Source: Pterobdella sp. o SKG-2022 (taxonomy: Eukaryota > Annelida > Clitellata > Hirudinida > Piscicolidae). Taken from it: a DNA stretch of 64,000 nucleotides. Shown one piece after another: positions 47,202-58,544 of this stretch. Below the pieces are notes generated by a model. That model was not told the DNA's origin, ran no database searches, and saw nothing but the letters and a program-made list of their open reading frames with translations. How positions within the stretch are numbered: the first letter of the stretch is position 1; each line of letters opens with the position of its first letter. Location of the stretch: positions 4,561,061-4,625,060 of the forward strand of contig OZ038323.1 in NCBI GenBank assembly GCA_964035795.1. Reading direction: 5' to 3'. Both the position numbers and the translations under genes were made by a program.

Positions 47202-50200
47202 TTATAGAGGTTGGTTTGTTTTGAGGGCTTTTTTCTTTTTAGGAGCTTTTATTTTTATTGTGTTTTTTTCTAGTTGCTTGATTTTTTTTAGTATTTTCTC
47301 TTCCTTCATTCGTTGTTTTTCTATCATCTCTTGTTGTTTCTGTAGCATTTCTTGTTCCTCTCGCTCTTTTTCTAATTCTTTCTCCCGCTGTTGCTGGCGT
47401 GCCTTTTGTAGCATCAACTGGACGATTTCATCTATCGATCTTGGCTTCACTTCCTCTTTGCTTTCTTCTTTAGCTACATTTTCAACTTCTTTAGTTTTTT
47501 CTATTTCATTTTTTTGAGTTTCATTCTCACTTTCTTCCTCGTAACTGTAATCATCGTTTGATGAAGTCTCTTCCATTGAAACGTTCTTTTTCCAACTCCT
47601 TTGAGACCACAATAGCATTTTGCTTTTGAGGAATTTTCCCATACTTTTTTCTTCTTTTTTAGGCTTATCTTTTTTATTATCGATATCAAACTTACCTTTA
47701 TTGTTTTCGTTTTTATTTGAAAAATGTCTCGCATCAATTTCAGCCGTGTCGACGCGCATGTTTTTATCGCCAATAGCATATTTTTTGTTTTCTTCTTTGT
47801 TGTTTTTTCTTGATTTATCACTTCCTTTATCTTTTTTTACGCAATAAGCTGATTTTTCATCAATATCGCTACTTCTTTTATTTACATCGCCTGAGTTTCT
47901 CTTTCTCGACAAATAATCAATATTACTGTTTATTTCTTTGGGCACGGAAGAACATTTCAAATTGACCGAGTGCGTTTCGGAACATAAATTTTTTATTTTG
48001 TTTGATGCGTTATAACTTGACGTAGGAGAGGGACTTAAAACCCTAACAGGCACAAGTTTGCTTGGTTCATGTGGATGTTCGAGAACATGGGGTACTTCAC
48101 TGATAGTTTTAGTTCTTTGTCCATTAGCGTTAAGATCAAAAATAGTCTTGTTGGCAATGGCTTTCTTAACAATATCTTTGAAGCGAGTTGATCCGTTAAA
48201 ACTTCTGCTAAAAGACTTCCTTCTATTGTTTTGTATATCTGAGTTGAGGTTAGTTTTATTAATCAATGGGGTTTTAAGACGGCTTTTATCATAGTTTTCA
48301 ATACTTTTCGTCTCATCTTTTGAATTCTTTCTACTTTTAAAAGTTTTTCCAGTTATACCTTCAGTGTTTTTTTCTTTTATAAACTGATCTTCATTATTTT
48401 TGATAAAATGCCGGTCATTTGCTATAGCTTTATATGCAGGTTTTCCGCATTCTAATCCTTCATTTGAAAGTTTCTCAACAGAATATTTTTTAACATTTAT
48501 ATTTGATTTATTTCCGTTTACATTTTTTATAATGATCTTCACAGTTTCTTTAGTTAATTTACATTCTTTATGAGAGTTCATGTTTTCGTCGTTAGAAGCT
48601 TTTGTATCAGATGTTTCAACCATGGGAAAAGTTTTGTCTTCTGAAGGATTTTTGAAATTATTTTCAGCTTTGTCGAGAATAGTCTTTTCATTTGAACTTT
48701 CTATATCGTTGGTTTCATCCTTGATTAACTCCACTTTTCGACTTTTTGTTTTTCTAGTACCACTTTTACAGTTATTATTTTTGGTTTTCCGGCGGCTGTG
48801 TTCAGCTGCAAGGGTCGAAAAATCTTGAGGAATGTTAAGAATATTTCCATCATCCATCAAGTTTTTTCCAGACTCAACTTTTTTTGATATTTTTTCATCA
48901 AAGGTTGGGGACAATTTTTTTTCAATAAATTTTTTTTCATTTTTCTCTTTGTTGCTCTCACCAGAGTAAAAATTCATTTGAAAACTTGCAGCTGAAACTA
49001 AATAACTAGTATGATGAAGTTTTTCACAACTTTTATACCGGTCTTTAATTATAATTTTTGGTACGGGGTCTTTCCTCAAAAGTTCATTGGAATAAAGATG
49101 ACGCATCTCCCGGTGTTTGTCATCAGTTAATCTGTAATCGAAAGGAGAGGGAATGCGTAGTGAGCATTTGTTATAAGATGCTAAGATTCTTTTTGTTTTA
49201 GTTTTATTCGTGTCATATTTTTGCTTATCACCAAGGTTCCTAGGAATGGAGGCATGTTTTGCTTGTGAGTGGTGTTTTGAGTTGGTAATCTCAGAAGTTG
49301 TTGGCTTCTGTGTTTTTGGAACTTCATACTGCCTAAGATACACTTTATAGTGTTTGATTCCATTGATGAAATCTTTAAATTTCTTGCTCGAGTACAAGCC
49401 GTCATTTTCATTTCTTGATACTTCGATGCTTTTTGCTTTCTTAATAGGTAAGGCTTCATTAAAACTCTGTTTCTCATCGCTACTATCAATTGAAGATTTT
49501 CGACTTATCTCTTTTGTAACAATACAATTTTTAGATTCTTCTGTTTGTATTTCTTGATTCGATTGTGAGCTCATGTTTGAGGTATTCTTGTTTTTAGTAA
49601 ATGGTTTGAAAGCTGAAAATTCACACGAATGAAAGTTTATTTTTTTCTTTGATAGATCATTTTCTGCAAATATGTCGGTTTTTTCTTTTATTTTTTCGTC
49701 TATTTTTTCTTCAGAACTGATATCACTATCATCATCAATGGGTTTAAACTGATAAAATATTTTCTCCTCAAAGTTTTTTTCTTCCACACAAACGCTTTTT
49801 TTATTTATGCATTTTTTCTCAATAAGATATTTTCTTGAAGAATTTTTTTCACAAATGCTTTTAATCTCATCATTTTCATCGTTATTGTCCTCAAAATCCG
49901 CATTATTATCGTTAATCTTTTCAATATTTTTTCCCTCATTTATAGATTTTGTATTATCGTCGTCGTCTATAAAGACAGATTGAGCACATTTTCTGTTAAT
50001 GAAGTGGCAAGTTTCGTTGACTCCAACCAAGTAGGTTACCCCTCCGTATACGCTGTTTTCACTGTTTCTTCTCACTTTTTGAATCTCTCTCAAAAACACT
50101 TCTCTTGCTCTTTTTTTTTTAACAATTTTTTCAACTTCTTCTAATTCATAGCTTAAATCGTTACCATACCCACGAACCTTTTGGTCTTGTGTTTCTTTTT

Positions 50201-50786
50201 GAGCAGTAATATCCATCTTTTCAATCGAATTTCTTTTTTCCAAGCAATCATTTTTAAATTTATTTATTTTATTTTCTGATTTCAATGAAACATTTTCAAC
50301 GTTTAAACAATCCAAGTATTTTTCTATTTTCTTTTCGATAAATATTTTTTCAGCGTCAGCAACATATTGTGTGACTTGGTTTTCAGAAATGCTACACACT
50401 TTCTCGCTTTCATCTCTAACCATGTTTTTTCCATCATGTTTTTTCATTCTTTCATCATTATCATTCCTTCGAACACATCCACAGGTACCCGTTTTGTTTT
50501 CAATCACCTCATACTTCTTATCGGTTTGGTTTTTATCAGCGTTTTTGTCACATTCAATAAATTTCTCAAAAGCGTCATCGCAGGGAATCATTTGATCATA
50601 GTGCAATGAAGAGTTGGCGTAAGGGCATGAAATCAAGTGGCACCACCCATCGATGTCTGGGTCCAACACACCAACAAGATCTCCTCTCACTCTCAAATGA
50701 CCCATGATAAACCTTGCTTTTCTGTCCAAGTCTCCGCCATATTTGAAAGGGTTTTCTCTGAAATTTTTTACGGGTTTTTTGAACAT
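47202..50786 (-). CDS. Intronless 1194-aa Lys/Glu/Asn-rich protein, function unknown
   Basis: A single uninterrupted reading frame far longer than expected by chance here, with an in-frame stop shortly before the ATG. I do not recognise the family. The first about 75 residues look folded and differ from the rest: YGGDLDRKARFIMGHLRV followed by GDLVGVLDPDIDGWCHLI and a Cys-containing stretch ending MIPCDDAFEKF. The GD-x-V-x-VLD...DGW pattern faintly recalls an SH3-type barrel, which is only a guess. Residues 100-1050 are low-complexity, charged and probably disordered, with many KKIEK, NKNE and SRK words. From about 1080 there is a heptad-like coiled coil (ARQQQREKELEKEREEQEML), and the end is basic (IKAPKKKKALKTNQPL). 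No signal peptide or membrane segment. It shares a divergent spacer with the zinc-finger gene. An upstream spliced exon cannot be excluded. Confidence 0.75.
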   Translation of the reverse strand: MFKKPVKNFRENPFKYGGDLDRKARFIMGHLRVRGDLVGVLDPDIDGWCHLISCPYANSSLHYDQMIPCDDAFEKFIECDKNADKNQTDKKYEVIENKTGTCGCVRRNDNDERMKKHDGKNMVRDESEKVCSISENQVTQYVADAEKIFIEKKIEKYLDCLNVENVSLKSENKINKFKNDCLEKRNSIEKMDITAQKETQDQKVRGYGNDLSYELEEVEKIVKKKRAREVFLREIQKVRRNSENSVYGGVTYLVGVNETCHFINRKCAQSVFIDDDDNTKSINEGKNIEKINDNNADFEDNNDENDEIKSICEKNSSRKYLIEKKCINKKSVCVEEKNFEEKIFYQFKPIDDDSDISSEEKIDEKIKEKTDIFAENDLSKKKINFHSCEFSAFKPFTKNKNTSNMSSQSNQEIQTEESKNCIVTKEISRKSSIDSSDEKQSFNEALPIKKAKSIEVSRNENDGLYSSKKFKDFINGIKHYKVYLRQYEVPKTQKPTTSEITNSKHHSQAKHASIPRNLGDKQKYDTNKTKTKRILASYNKCSLRIPSPFDYRLTDDKHREMRHLYSNELLRKDPVPKIIIKDRYKSCEKLHHTSYLVSAASFQMNFYSGESNKEKNEKKFIEKKLSPTFDEKISKKVESGKNLMDDGNILNIPQDFSTLAAEHSRRKTKNNNCKSGTRKTKSRKVELIKDETNDIESSNEKTILDKAENNFKNPSEDKTFPMVETSDTKASNDENMNSHKECKLTKETVKIIIKNVNGNKSNINVKKYSVEKLSNEGLECGKPAYKAIANDRHFIKNNEDQFIKEKNTEGITGKTFKSRKNSKDETKSIENYDKSRLKTPLINKTNLNSDIQNNRRKSFSRSFNGSTRFKDIVKKAIANKTIFDLNANGQRTKTISEVPHVLEHPHEPSKLVPVRVLSPSPTSSYNASNKIKNLCSETHSVNLKCSSVPKEINSNIDYLSRKRNSGDVNKRSSDIDEKSAYCVKKDKGSDKSRKNNKEENKKYAIGDKNMRVDTAEIDARHFSNKNENNKGKFDIDNKKDKPKKEEKSMGKFLKSKMLLWSQRSWKKNVSMEETSSNDDYSYEEESENETQKNEIEKTKEVENVAKEESKEEVKPRSIDEIVQLMLQKARQQQREKELEKEREEQEMLQKQQEMIEKQRMKEEKILKKIKQLEKNTIKIKAPKKKKALKTNQPL

Positions 50787-52503
50787 TGAAGTTTTAATCT
50801 AATTGGTTATGTTTAATCATTTATAAAGAGTTTGGTAAAGTTTGAGCATTTTCGACCATTGACACTGAGAAAAGAAGATATCAATTAACTAATGATAAAG
50901 GTTTCAGACATAAAAAAAATGCTTTTTGTTGGAAACAAAGCTTTCTTTAAATAGAACTCACATTGCCAACTTTTATGAAAAGTATTTAGTATCAAATAAT
51001 ATTCGAGAAAATTCTAAGGATTAATTATTCCACTTAATATTTTTTTATTGTAACATACCTTGAATATGGGCTTATGCAGTTAGAGAATGTTTTGAAACCT
51101 TTGTAATAGACTATTTTAAAACTTTTTGCTTCTAACATAATAAAAAGTTCAAATAAAAATACATGTTTTATCAAACTTTTTTATTGAAAAATGATGACTT
51201 AATCGAATAATTAATTTTAATTATAAAATAATTAAACAATTAGGAATTTTATTGTAAAACTATCGTTCAAAAAATAGGAAATTTCTAAATTTTGCAATAA
51301 AGATGGTTCATTGTGGAGATTCAATCTTTATAAATCGAATCAAACTATGTCGCAAAAATTATCTATTCGATGACACAATGATCTCTAGTATAGCAAAAAA
51401 AATCAATAAAGAACCTAAAAGAGAAGAAAGACAGATCAATGGTCGTTCGAAACACGGAAAATAATGTAGTGAAAAAGATTAGATGATTTTTAAAATTTTA
51501 TTGAAAAAACGATTTTATCAAACACTTTTATTAATTTAATAATAATACGAAGTGTTTGATAAAATCGTTTTTTGTTGTAATTCAAAATTTGTTAATACAA
51601 AAAATTTTATACAATTTTTTTTTACAATATGTGCAAAATATCTTTGACAAAATTGAAAAAATTAGCTAATTTTTTAAAATAATTTTTTGTTGTGCTAAAC
51701 TTTGACTTCATACGTTAAAATTACATAATTTAGCCCGTCAAGTTCAAAATCAGCCGTTGTCAAGAAACATAAAAAACATTTTATTAAATTCTTTTTTATA
51801 AATTTTGAAAAACAAAATAAATTATAAGAAGTTAAAAAAGAAAAATTCAAAATTTTATAACGTCACTTTTTTGTTTAAAAAAAGTTAAATCTAGTAGAAA
51901 CATATAAAAAAATTAATAAAAATTGTTTTGAAAAAGCTCTGAATTATTGAAAAAAATTTTAAATTTCTATTTAGCATTTTTTTCAACTTTAGTTTTGTTT
52001 TACGCAGTGTTTGTCTCAATAAAATCGAAAAGTGAACAAATATTTTTATCAAAAAAATATTTTTTAATTTCAAAATTTGAAAATATTTATTTAAAAGTTG
52101 TTATTTTTTGAATTAATGATAATTTTAAATTAATATGAACCGCTATAGAATCAGAACAACGTAAATTTATAATCTAACTTTTTCGCTTGCTCATTGTTTC
52201 GGCGGTCATTTCCGTTTGAGATAAAAGTCATTTTTAACCGTTTATTTTGTTTAAAAGTGCAAGCTATTTTATTGCTTAACTTTTAAAAGGTAAGTTCGCT
52301 ACAATATAATTAAATAATTCAAAAATTTAACGAGTTAAATTTGAATTAATAAAATTTTTATCGATATAAAAGCGCTCGTGTTGTTTGAAACGATTTCATA
52401 TCCTGGCGCTTCTTAATTTCGATCGAACCGATCTAAATAACAGCTATTTGATGAATATGATACGGAAATTGAGTTAATTTTTTGAATTTTTGAAATTTTC
52501 AAG
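50787..52503. promoter_or_regulatory. Divergent spacer between orphan gene and zinc-finger gene
   Basis: 1717 bp between two divergent start codons, A+T-rich. A perfect hairpin is at 51504-51573. A donor-like AAAAGGTAAGTTCG at about 52286 could end a non-coding first exon of the zinc-finger gene, but the matching acceptor is not clear. No coding segment seen. Confidence 0.45.
51504..51573. repeat. Perfect 24-bp inverted repeat (hairpin)
   Basis: AAAAAACGATTTTATCAAAC followed by ACTT (51504-51527) is exactly complementary to the arm at 51550-51573, with a 22-base A/T loop. It may be a short foldback element or a cruciform-forming sequence. Confidence 0.85.
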
Positions 52504-55500
52504 ATGGCTTCTAAAATGGTGTTGAGGAGACAAACTGGCCATATATGCTCTGAATGCAAGGAATCTTTTCGCGCGAAAGAAATGCTTCTTGAACATTATG
52601 AACAATTCCATCCTAGTAAATACAATGCTTCTATTAAAGTTACTGATTCAAAAATAAAATCTAATCCGTCAATGCATTCAGATATTAGTGTCGAAACGGC
52701 GGAGGGTAATAATCTGACGGAAAATAATGGACCTAAATCTGAAGAAGTTTTAGAAAATTTTAAAAGTGAACAAATTGATGAAATTGAACTACCAGGAACT
52801 GATGTAAATGCTCAAAGTGAACACATCATGCCAGAAATAAAAGTGGAAATTACTGAAGAAGAGTTGGGTGAAGAAGTTATTGTTGAGAATGCTCATGTTA
52901 ATCAAGCTGTATTTGATGATGGTATTTGTGCCTTTGAAGTAATTGAAGAAATTGTTGATGGAAATGAAATAGGTGACAAAAATTTGCAAGAGGTAATCTT
53001 AGGAACAGATAACAGTCCTGAACAAGATGCAAATGGCAAGAGAATAGTACGTAAAAGAAAAAATAGTAACATAAAAGATCCAAAAACTCCTTCAAACAAT
53101 TGCAATAAACAGTCTGTGTATTCTTTGTGTTTGGCAGCTGAAATAGCATCTAGTATGGAGCAAGTGCAAGCTGCACAATCTCTTCTTGGAATGAGTCAAA
53201 AAGAAATTGAAGAAGGCGCTGAAGGTGGCAATGAAAAAATGGCAGCACTGCTTAGAAAAAAAGTGGCAGAAACCGGTGGAAAAGAGAAATTAGACAAATC
53301 AAAGCAAGTTTTTGTTGAAGTGAATTCAGAAAAAAAAGAAGGCATTCAAAAAGTTGTCACCACACCAGCCAATGTCAGCAACATCAACTTAGCCTCAAAA
53401 ATATCATTTTTGCAATCACTCAACAAAAGGATCATTTCTGGTCAAAAACATTCTGAAGGCAATCTTTCATCCCTCATCACCTCTCCTCTTAACACCATCA
53501 AGACTGAAGGTGTCAAGAAGTCCAATGATATGAACATCACCTTTGGAGGCAACAGGTTTTTATAATTACATTGATTTAAATTTTAAACCAAGTTGTTAAA
53601 ATTTGTTTATAAGCTTCTTTTTATAATAAAACAAAGTTCAAACATTAATCTGACGACGAACAGGTACTTGATTGACCAAGGCATGGTTGAGAAGAGTAAG
53701 AATTCTATAGTGATCTATGAAGACCAAAGACAAATCCATTTTCCAGTGTCAAACAAGAACCTCCACAACAATAGCTTTAACAACAATCGGGTGATCATCA
53801 ACAACAGTAGACCAGGTCGGTTGAAGAACATACCACTGAACAACATGCAGGGTGAGATGATCCCAGTCACCCAGGAAATCGAGGTGGTCACTGACTTCAT
53901 CAAGGTTGAGGCAGACAACAACAACTACTCTTTCAACAACACACCCAGCAACAATAACAACAATGATTCATATGTTATACAATTGGTACAGAACAATAAT
54001 AACAACCGCAACAACATTCAGCCAAACCAACCAAACTACAAGAGCAGTGTGGATGCCTCTTTAAGCAACCTCGGTCTCCCTGTCAACTCTCGCAACCAAC
54101 AACTGAATGAGGTGAAAGATGGCAAGATCTACATGTGTGGACTTTGCAACAAGGTGCATTTAAAATTAGTTTCATCATTGAACTTCCTCAATTCAGTCTT
54201 TTTCAATGTGAACATGTTTCACAGCTTTGTAAATCCATCATACTTGAAATATCAATTGCTTCAAATGACAGAATCATATATTTTTATAACCTCAATACAA
54301 AAAACTAGACATATGAACAGTTTGATAGATTGATATGTTTGATCATAGACACAATGATGTTGTGCATTTTCAGGTGTATAATGATTGTGAGTTGTTGAAG
54401 ACCCATGTGGAGAAGCACTCAGGCCTTGAGAAGCAATCCAACAAGTCAATGAAGGATGACAAGTTTACTGGTGAGTTGCATGGGGTCTTTGTGGGCCAAT
54501 GCAATGCTCATCAATGTTTTTTTTTTTTCATCTTTTTTTACATTGTTGGGGTGATCTGTTCAGCAAGTTTTTTTAATGTCAAAATGATTTTTTTCACTAC
54601 ACAACATTTATTGGTGCTAATTTGGTTGATGAAGTTCAATGTCACAAGAGTATTCTAACAGCGGAAAATCATGCCATAAAAACCTCAATAAAAATCAGTG
54701 TATTCATCATTTATGGCATTAGATAACACTATTTCATATACATGTTGTTCATCACACTCCCACAAACACCTAACACAGATGACAGTGATGATAGCACATC
54801 TCAGAGCTCCTCACCCACAAGGCATCAATGCAGAGAATGTGGTGAGAAGTTTAGCAGACTGGCCTTCCTTAAGAAGCATGCCAAGGTGACCTCTCATTGG
54901 GGTTCATGTGGTGCGAGGGTGTTTGAGGTTTTGCATGGGGCATAACAGGGTTTACAGTGAAATAGAATTAATATATATTGTTTGACTTATATATAACACT
55001 AGTGATTAATACCATTCTATTGTCCACTAATGGATATGACAACCACACAAGGCAGAGCATGGTCAGCTGAAGGCATATGTGTGTGGAGCATGTAACAAGT
55101 CATTTCCCTTTGCATGTGGTCTCAAGCTGCATGCACTCACTCATGGTGCTGAGAGGAGGTGAGTGCTGTACGTTGGGACAGTAGTGTGTTTTAACTGTTG
55201 CTCAGAATCATTATTGCTGTTGTTTCAAACCTGTCTTCATGTAGCATTAGTTGCTCATGGCAGTTTTATTAATTGTTGAGTAATATAAATGTTTATTATG
55301 TGCCTCAATACGAAGGACGTTTGTGTCTTGATATTAGAAGGAGGTTAGTGTTGATGATGAAGTTATGTTAAAAATTGATGCCTATATAAACAAACTCACT
55401 CCAGGTACTCATGTCAGTTTTGTGGTCGTCGTTTCAAGCATGCCTCCAACCTCCAAAAACACGTCAAGGTGGTTGTCGTATGCCCTGTGCACTGTTGTTG

Positions 55501-57830
55501 CTTTGCAATGCATGCATCTAAAATTATTCGTTTTTGCTTTTGAAGAATTTAGAAAATTGATAAAATTTTTTGTATTAAAGTATATTAGTTTGCTAAAAGA
55601 TTTTCTGAACAATGATGATAATTTTATTGAAGAAAAACATACATGCACAAACACACAGGTGGTTCACGTGAACACATGCAAGTGTCGCACAGTAGAGTGT
55701 GTGTGTGGCAAGAGAGATCCATCTTCCTTCAAGATTGACCATGCATGTCATATATGTGGCAGGGTGTGCGAGTCATCCAAGCATCTCGAAATACACTACC
55801 GTTCACACACTGGAGAGAAGCCTGAGGTTTGTGTGTGTGTTTGTTTGTTTGTTTGTTTGTTTGCTTGTCTCATAATTAAATAAATATACTTGATGGCTTG
55901 CATCTTTTTTTAAAGGTGTGTCAAATCTGTGGCAAGTCATTTCAGCACAAGTCTAACCTACAGAAGCATCAACTTAAGCACACAGGCATCAGGTATTTCA
56001 CCATTTATAAGATCATACTTGTTTTAATATTTTTAAATAAAAAAATCTATGGCTTGTCATAATCCACGTTATAGCAGTCATGTGACCACCGTATCCATTA
56101 TAATCATCATACTAACTTTCCACCACATATCATTCTCCATCATCGTTTCATATCAGTTCATGCTAGCGTGAGTTGTATCATTAGAAAAGATTATTTTGAA
56201 TCTATCAATCATAGTCATCTTTCAAGCTAATAACTCAAATCCTGCATTTAATTTTCTCAATTTCAAAAAATATGCTTACAAATAACCTCAACGCAAGCAC
56301 CACATCACCACCAGGCCTTACCAATGTCCACACTGCCAACGAAGCTTCTTTGTGAAGCACAGCTATCTGGGTCATTTGAGACTGCACACTCATGACAGTC
56401 CCTACACGTGCGAGACTTGCGGCAAAAGTTTCATTTCCAAGAATGGACTGCAGGTGTGTGTTGAAGAGTGTTAGATGTGGAGGATGGTTTGCTGCTAGTG
56501 GCTTAGTTGGTTATGACGTGATGAGAGTTTAGTCTTATTAGGTATTATGACTGAAAAGCATTAATGGTTTATCCTGGTAATATCCTCACTATCATTTGAA
56601 CTAATAATTGACAAGATTCAGAAAATCTTGATAAGTGAATAAACCTAGCAACACAACCACGTCCAGGTACACTCCATCTTGCACCAGGATCGCATGCCCT
56701 TCTGTTGTGGCCAGTGTGGTAAGGAGTTTGCTCAACTTGGCAACCTCAACAAACATTTGTCCTTACATACTGGTGAGTGGTTGGGAGGAAGGGAATGTAG
56801 ATTGAACGTTCAAGTGAATTGTATGTTATGCATATTAAATGCGCTTGGAGACTCTAGATTTGGTTTTTTGGTCTTTCATTTTAGTTTATTCCTGATTTTA
56901 TGGATGAATTTAAGATTCAATTGAAGAATCAGTGTATTCATTGCCATACCATAGTTCTAATGATTTAGCATGGTTCTTCATCAAAAATATATCCATTCTT
57001 GAAATGAGATGATCAGTCTAATGAAATTTGTAGTTTAACATTCAATGATAACAATGACACAACCACAAAGGAGACAAGCCATACCCTTGCAGTTACTGTG
57101 ACAAGAAGTTTGTGGACACCTCAGCACTTAAGCGCCACATGGTGATCCACACTAAAGAGCGCATCTACACCTGTCCCGACTGTGGCAAGGTTGGCTCATG
57201 GGTGTTTGTGGGGCTGCAGTTTTGGTTTTTATTTGATGTGTTTTATTGTCTGTTTTGGGCGTTTTAATGTTTTGTCTTTAAGAGTAGTACAATAAGGATG
57301 AAATTGAAAGTTGTTTCTTATTTTGAATAAATGTGGGTTTATTTTTTATGAATAATTTAAATGTTAATTTGTTGTAAGTTTGAAGTTGGTTATAAAGTTT
57401 AACGATAATTCTTCAACAGTCTTTCCAGCACTTTTCCACATTGCGTTCTCACATGACGACGCACCGCTTTGATGACCAGCAGCAGCAACAGGCGCAGAAC
57501 TCCCCAGAAAAGCGTATGTGTGAGTTGTGTGGCAAGAGCTTCAACTCCCAAGCGGCATTCATGTCACATGTGCGCCAACACAGACAAGACCAACAAACAA
57601 CTTCAGGAAACAACAACAATAATATCTATTATGGTAACAATATCAACAAAAATGTTGTGGTTGACAAGGGCTTCAAGAGGTTTAAGTCTGATGATACGTA
57701 CAACAACAATATCGTTAATAACATTCCCAACAAAAGGCAAGTTGTTGTGAATAGCGGTGCCAACACGAGTAGTAACAGCACTAACAATAATGAAAATGAA
57801 GAAATTGAATATATAGTGTATTATTCTTGA
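52504..57830 (+). CDS. C2H2 zinc-finger protein, about 13 fingers, 12 exons
   Basis: Probable nuclear DNA-binding protein; no orthologue recognised. Exons: 52504-53555, 53664-54153, 54374-54470, 54779-54885, 55052-55158, 55405-55468, 55659-55826, 55916-55992, 56315-56453, 56667-56772, 57071-57189, 57420-57830; the frame closes at 978 aa. Finger 1 stands alone near the N-terminus ([20 protein letters not shown]). A long acidic then Asn-rich region (exons 1-2) follows. Fingers 2-13 run from [20 protein letters not shown] to [20 protein letters not shown]. Canonical linkers occur after some fingers (HTGEKPE, HTGIRPY, HTGDKPY). Most fingers are split by an intron near the second Cys or the His pair. 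Exon 7 inserts a Cys-rich stretch ([13 protein letters not shown]) between fingers 5 and 6. The tail is Asn-rich and ends [11 protein letters not shown]. Confidence 0.9.
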
Positions 57831-58544
57831 AGAGACGATTTGAAAGTCTAAAGCCATGTTATTAGTTATAGTTGACTGGTGCATCTGATTAGCCATTGTT
57901 CTATAAATCGACCTCATAAGCGCGCATCTTTTACATCATTTCAACGTGTTACCACTCTGAATGCTTGATACTGTGCTGTTTGGATTTGTTCCAAATACAT
58001 TAAATGTCTTAATATATTATACCTAAAAGACAAGGAATAGTTGTTATTTTTATTTCTGCGTTACTTCGAACCACTCTTCATTATAACGATTTTTTATGTA
58101 TGTACATAATTTAAGCATCGTTTCACTCAAGTTTTGTTTGATTAACTATTATTGCAGTGATATTCAGATGAATTTCACTCAATTTATGTCAAAGTTTCAC
58201 ATTTAATTCATTAATCACATTTCATCCAAGAATTTTAATAATAGTTATGTATAGCTATTATTATAGGTGCACATTTAGCAGAAGCTAACTATTTGTTGCA
58301 TTTTTATCCATTGTAATTTATAAACGAAATTTGTGATTAATTGAAGTTTTATATTACAAAGACGCTTAACTTTAGAAAATAAATTCGAGTTTTCTTTTAT
58401 TTTCGTACTCTTGTGTTTTGAGTCTTCAATCCTGTACGGATGAGTTATGAGAATGATCAAACAAAAACGACACAAAATAAGTTAATAATGGGTATTCCAA
58501 AAGGTAAAATTTGCCCAAAGCTTAATACTTTATCAAAAGTTTGA
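57831..58544. other. Convergent spacer after zinc-finger gene
   Basis: 714 bp between two opposing stop codons. It should hold the 3' untranslated regions of both genes. Nothing else recognised. Confidence 0.55.

Noticed and set aside
47221..50609. Several Ser/Phe-rich plus-strand ORFs
   Set aside because: Shadows opposite the Lys/Glu-rich 1194-codon frame.
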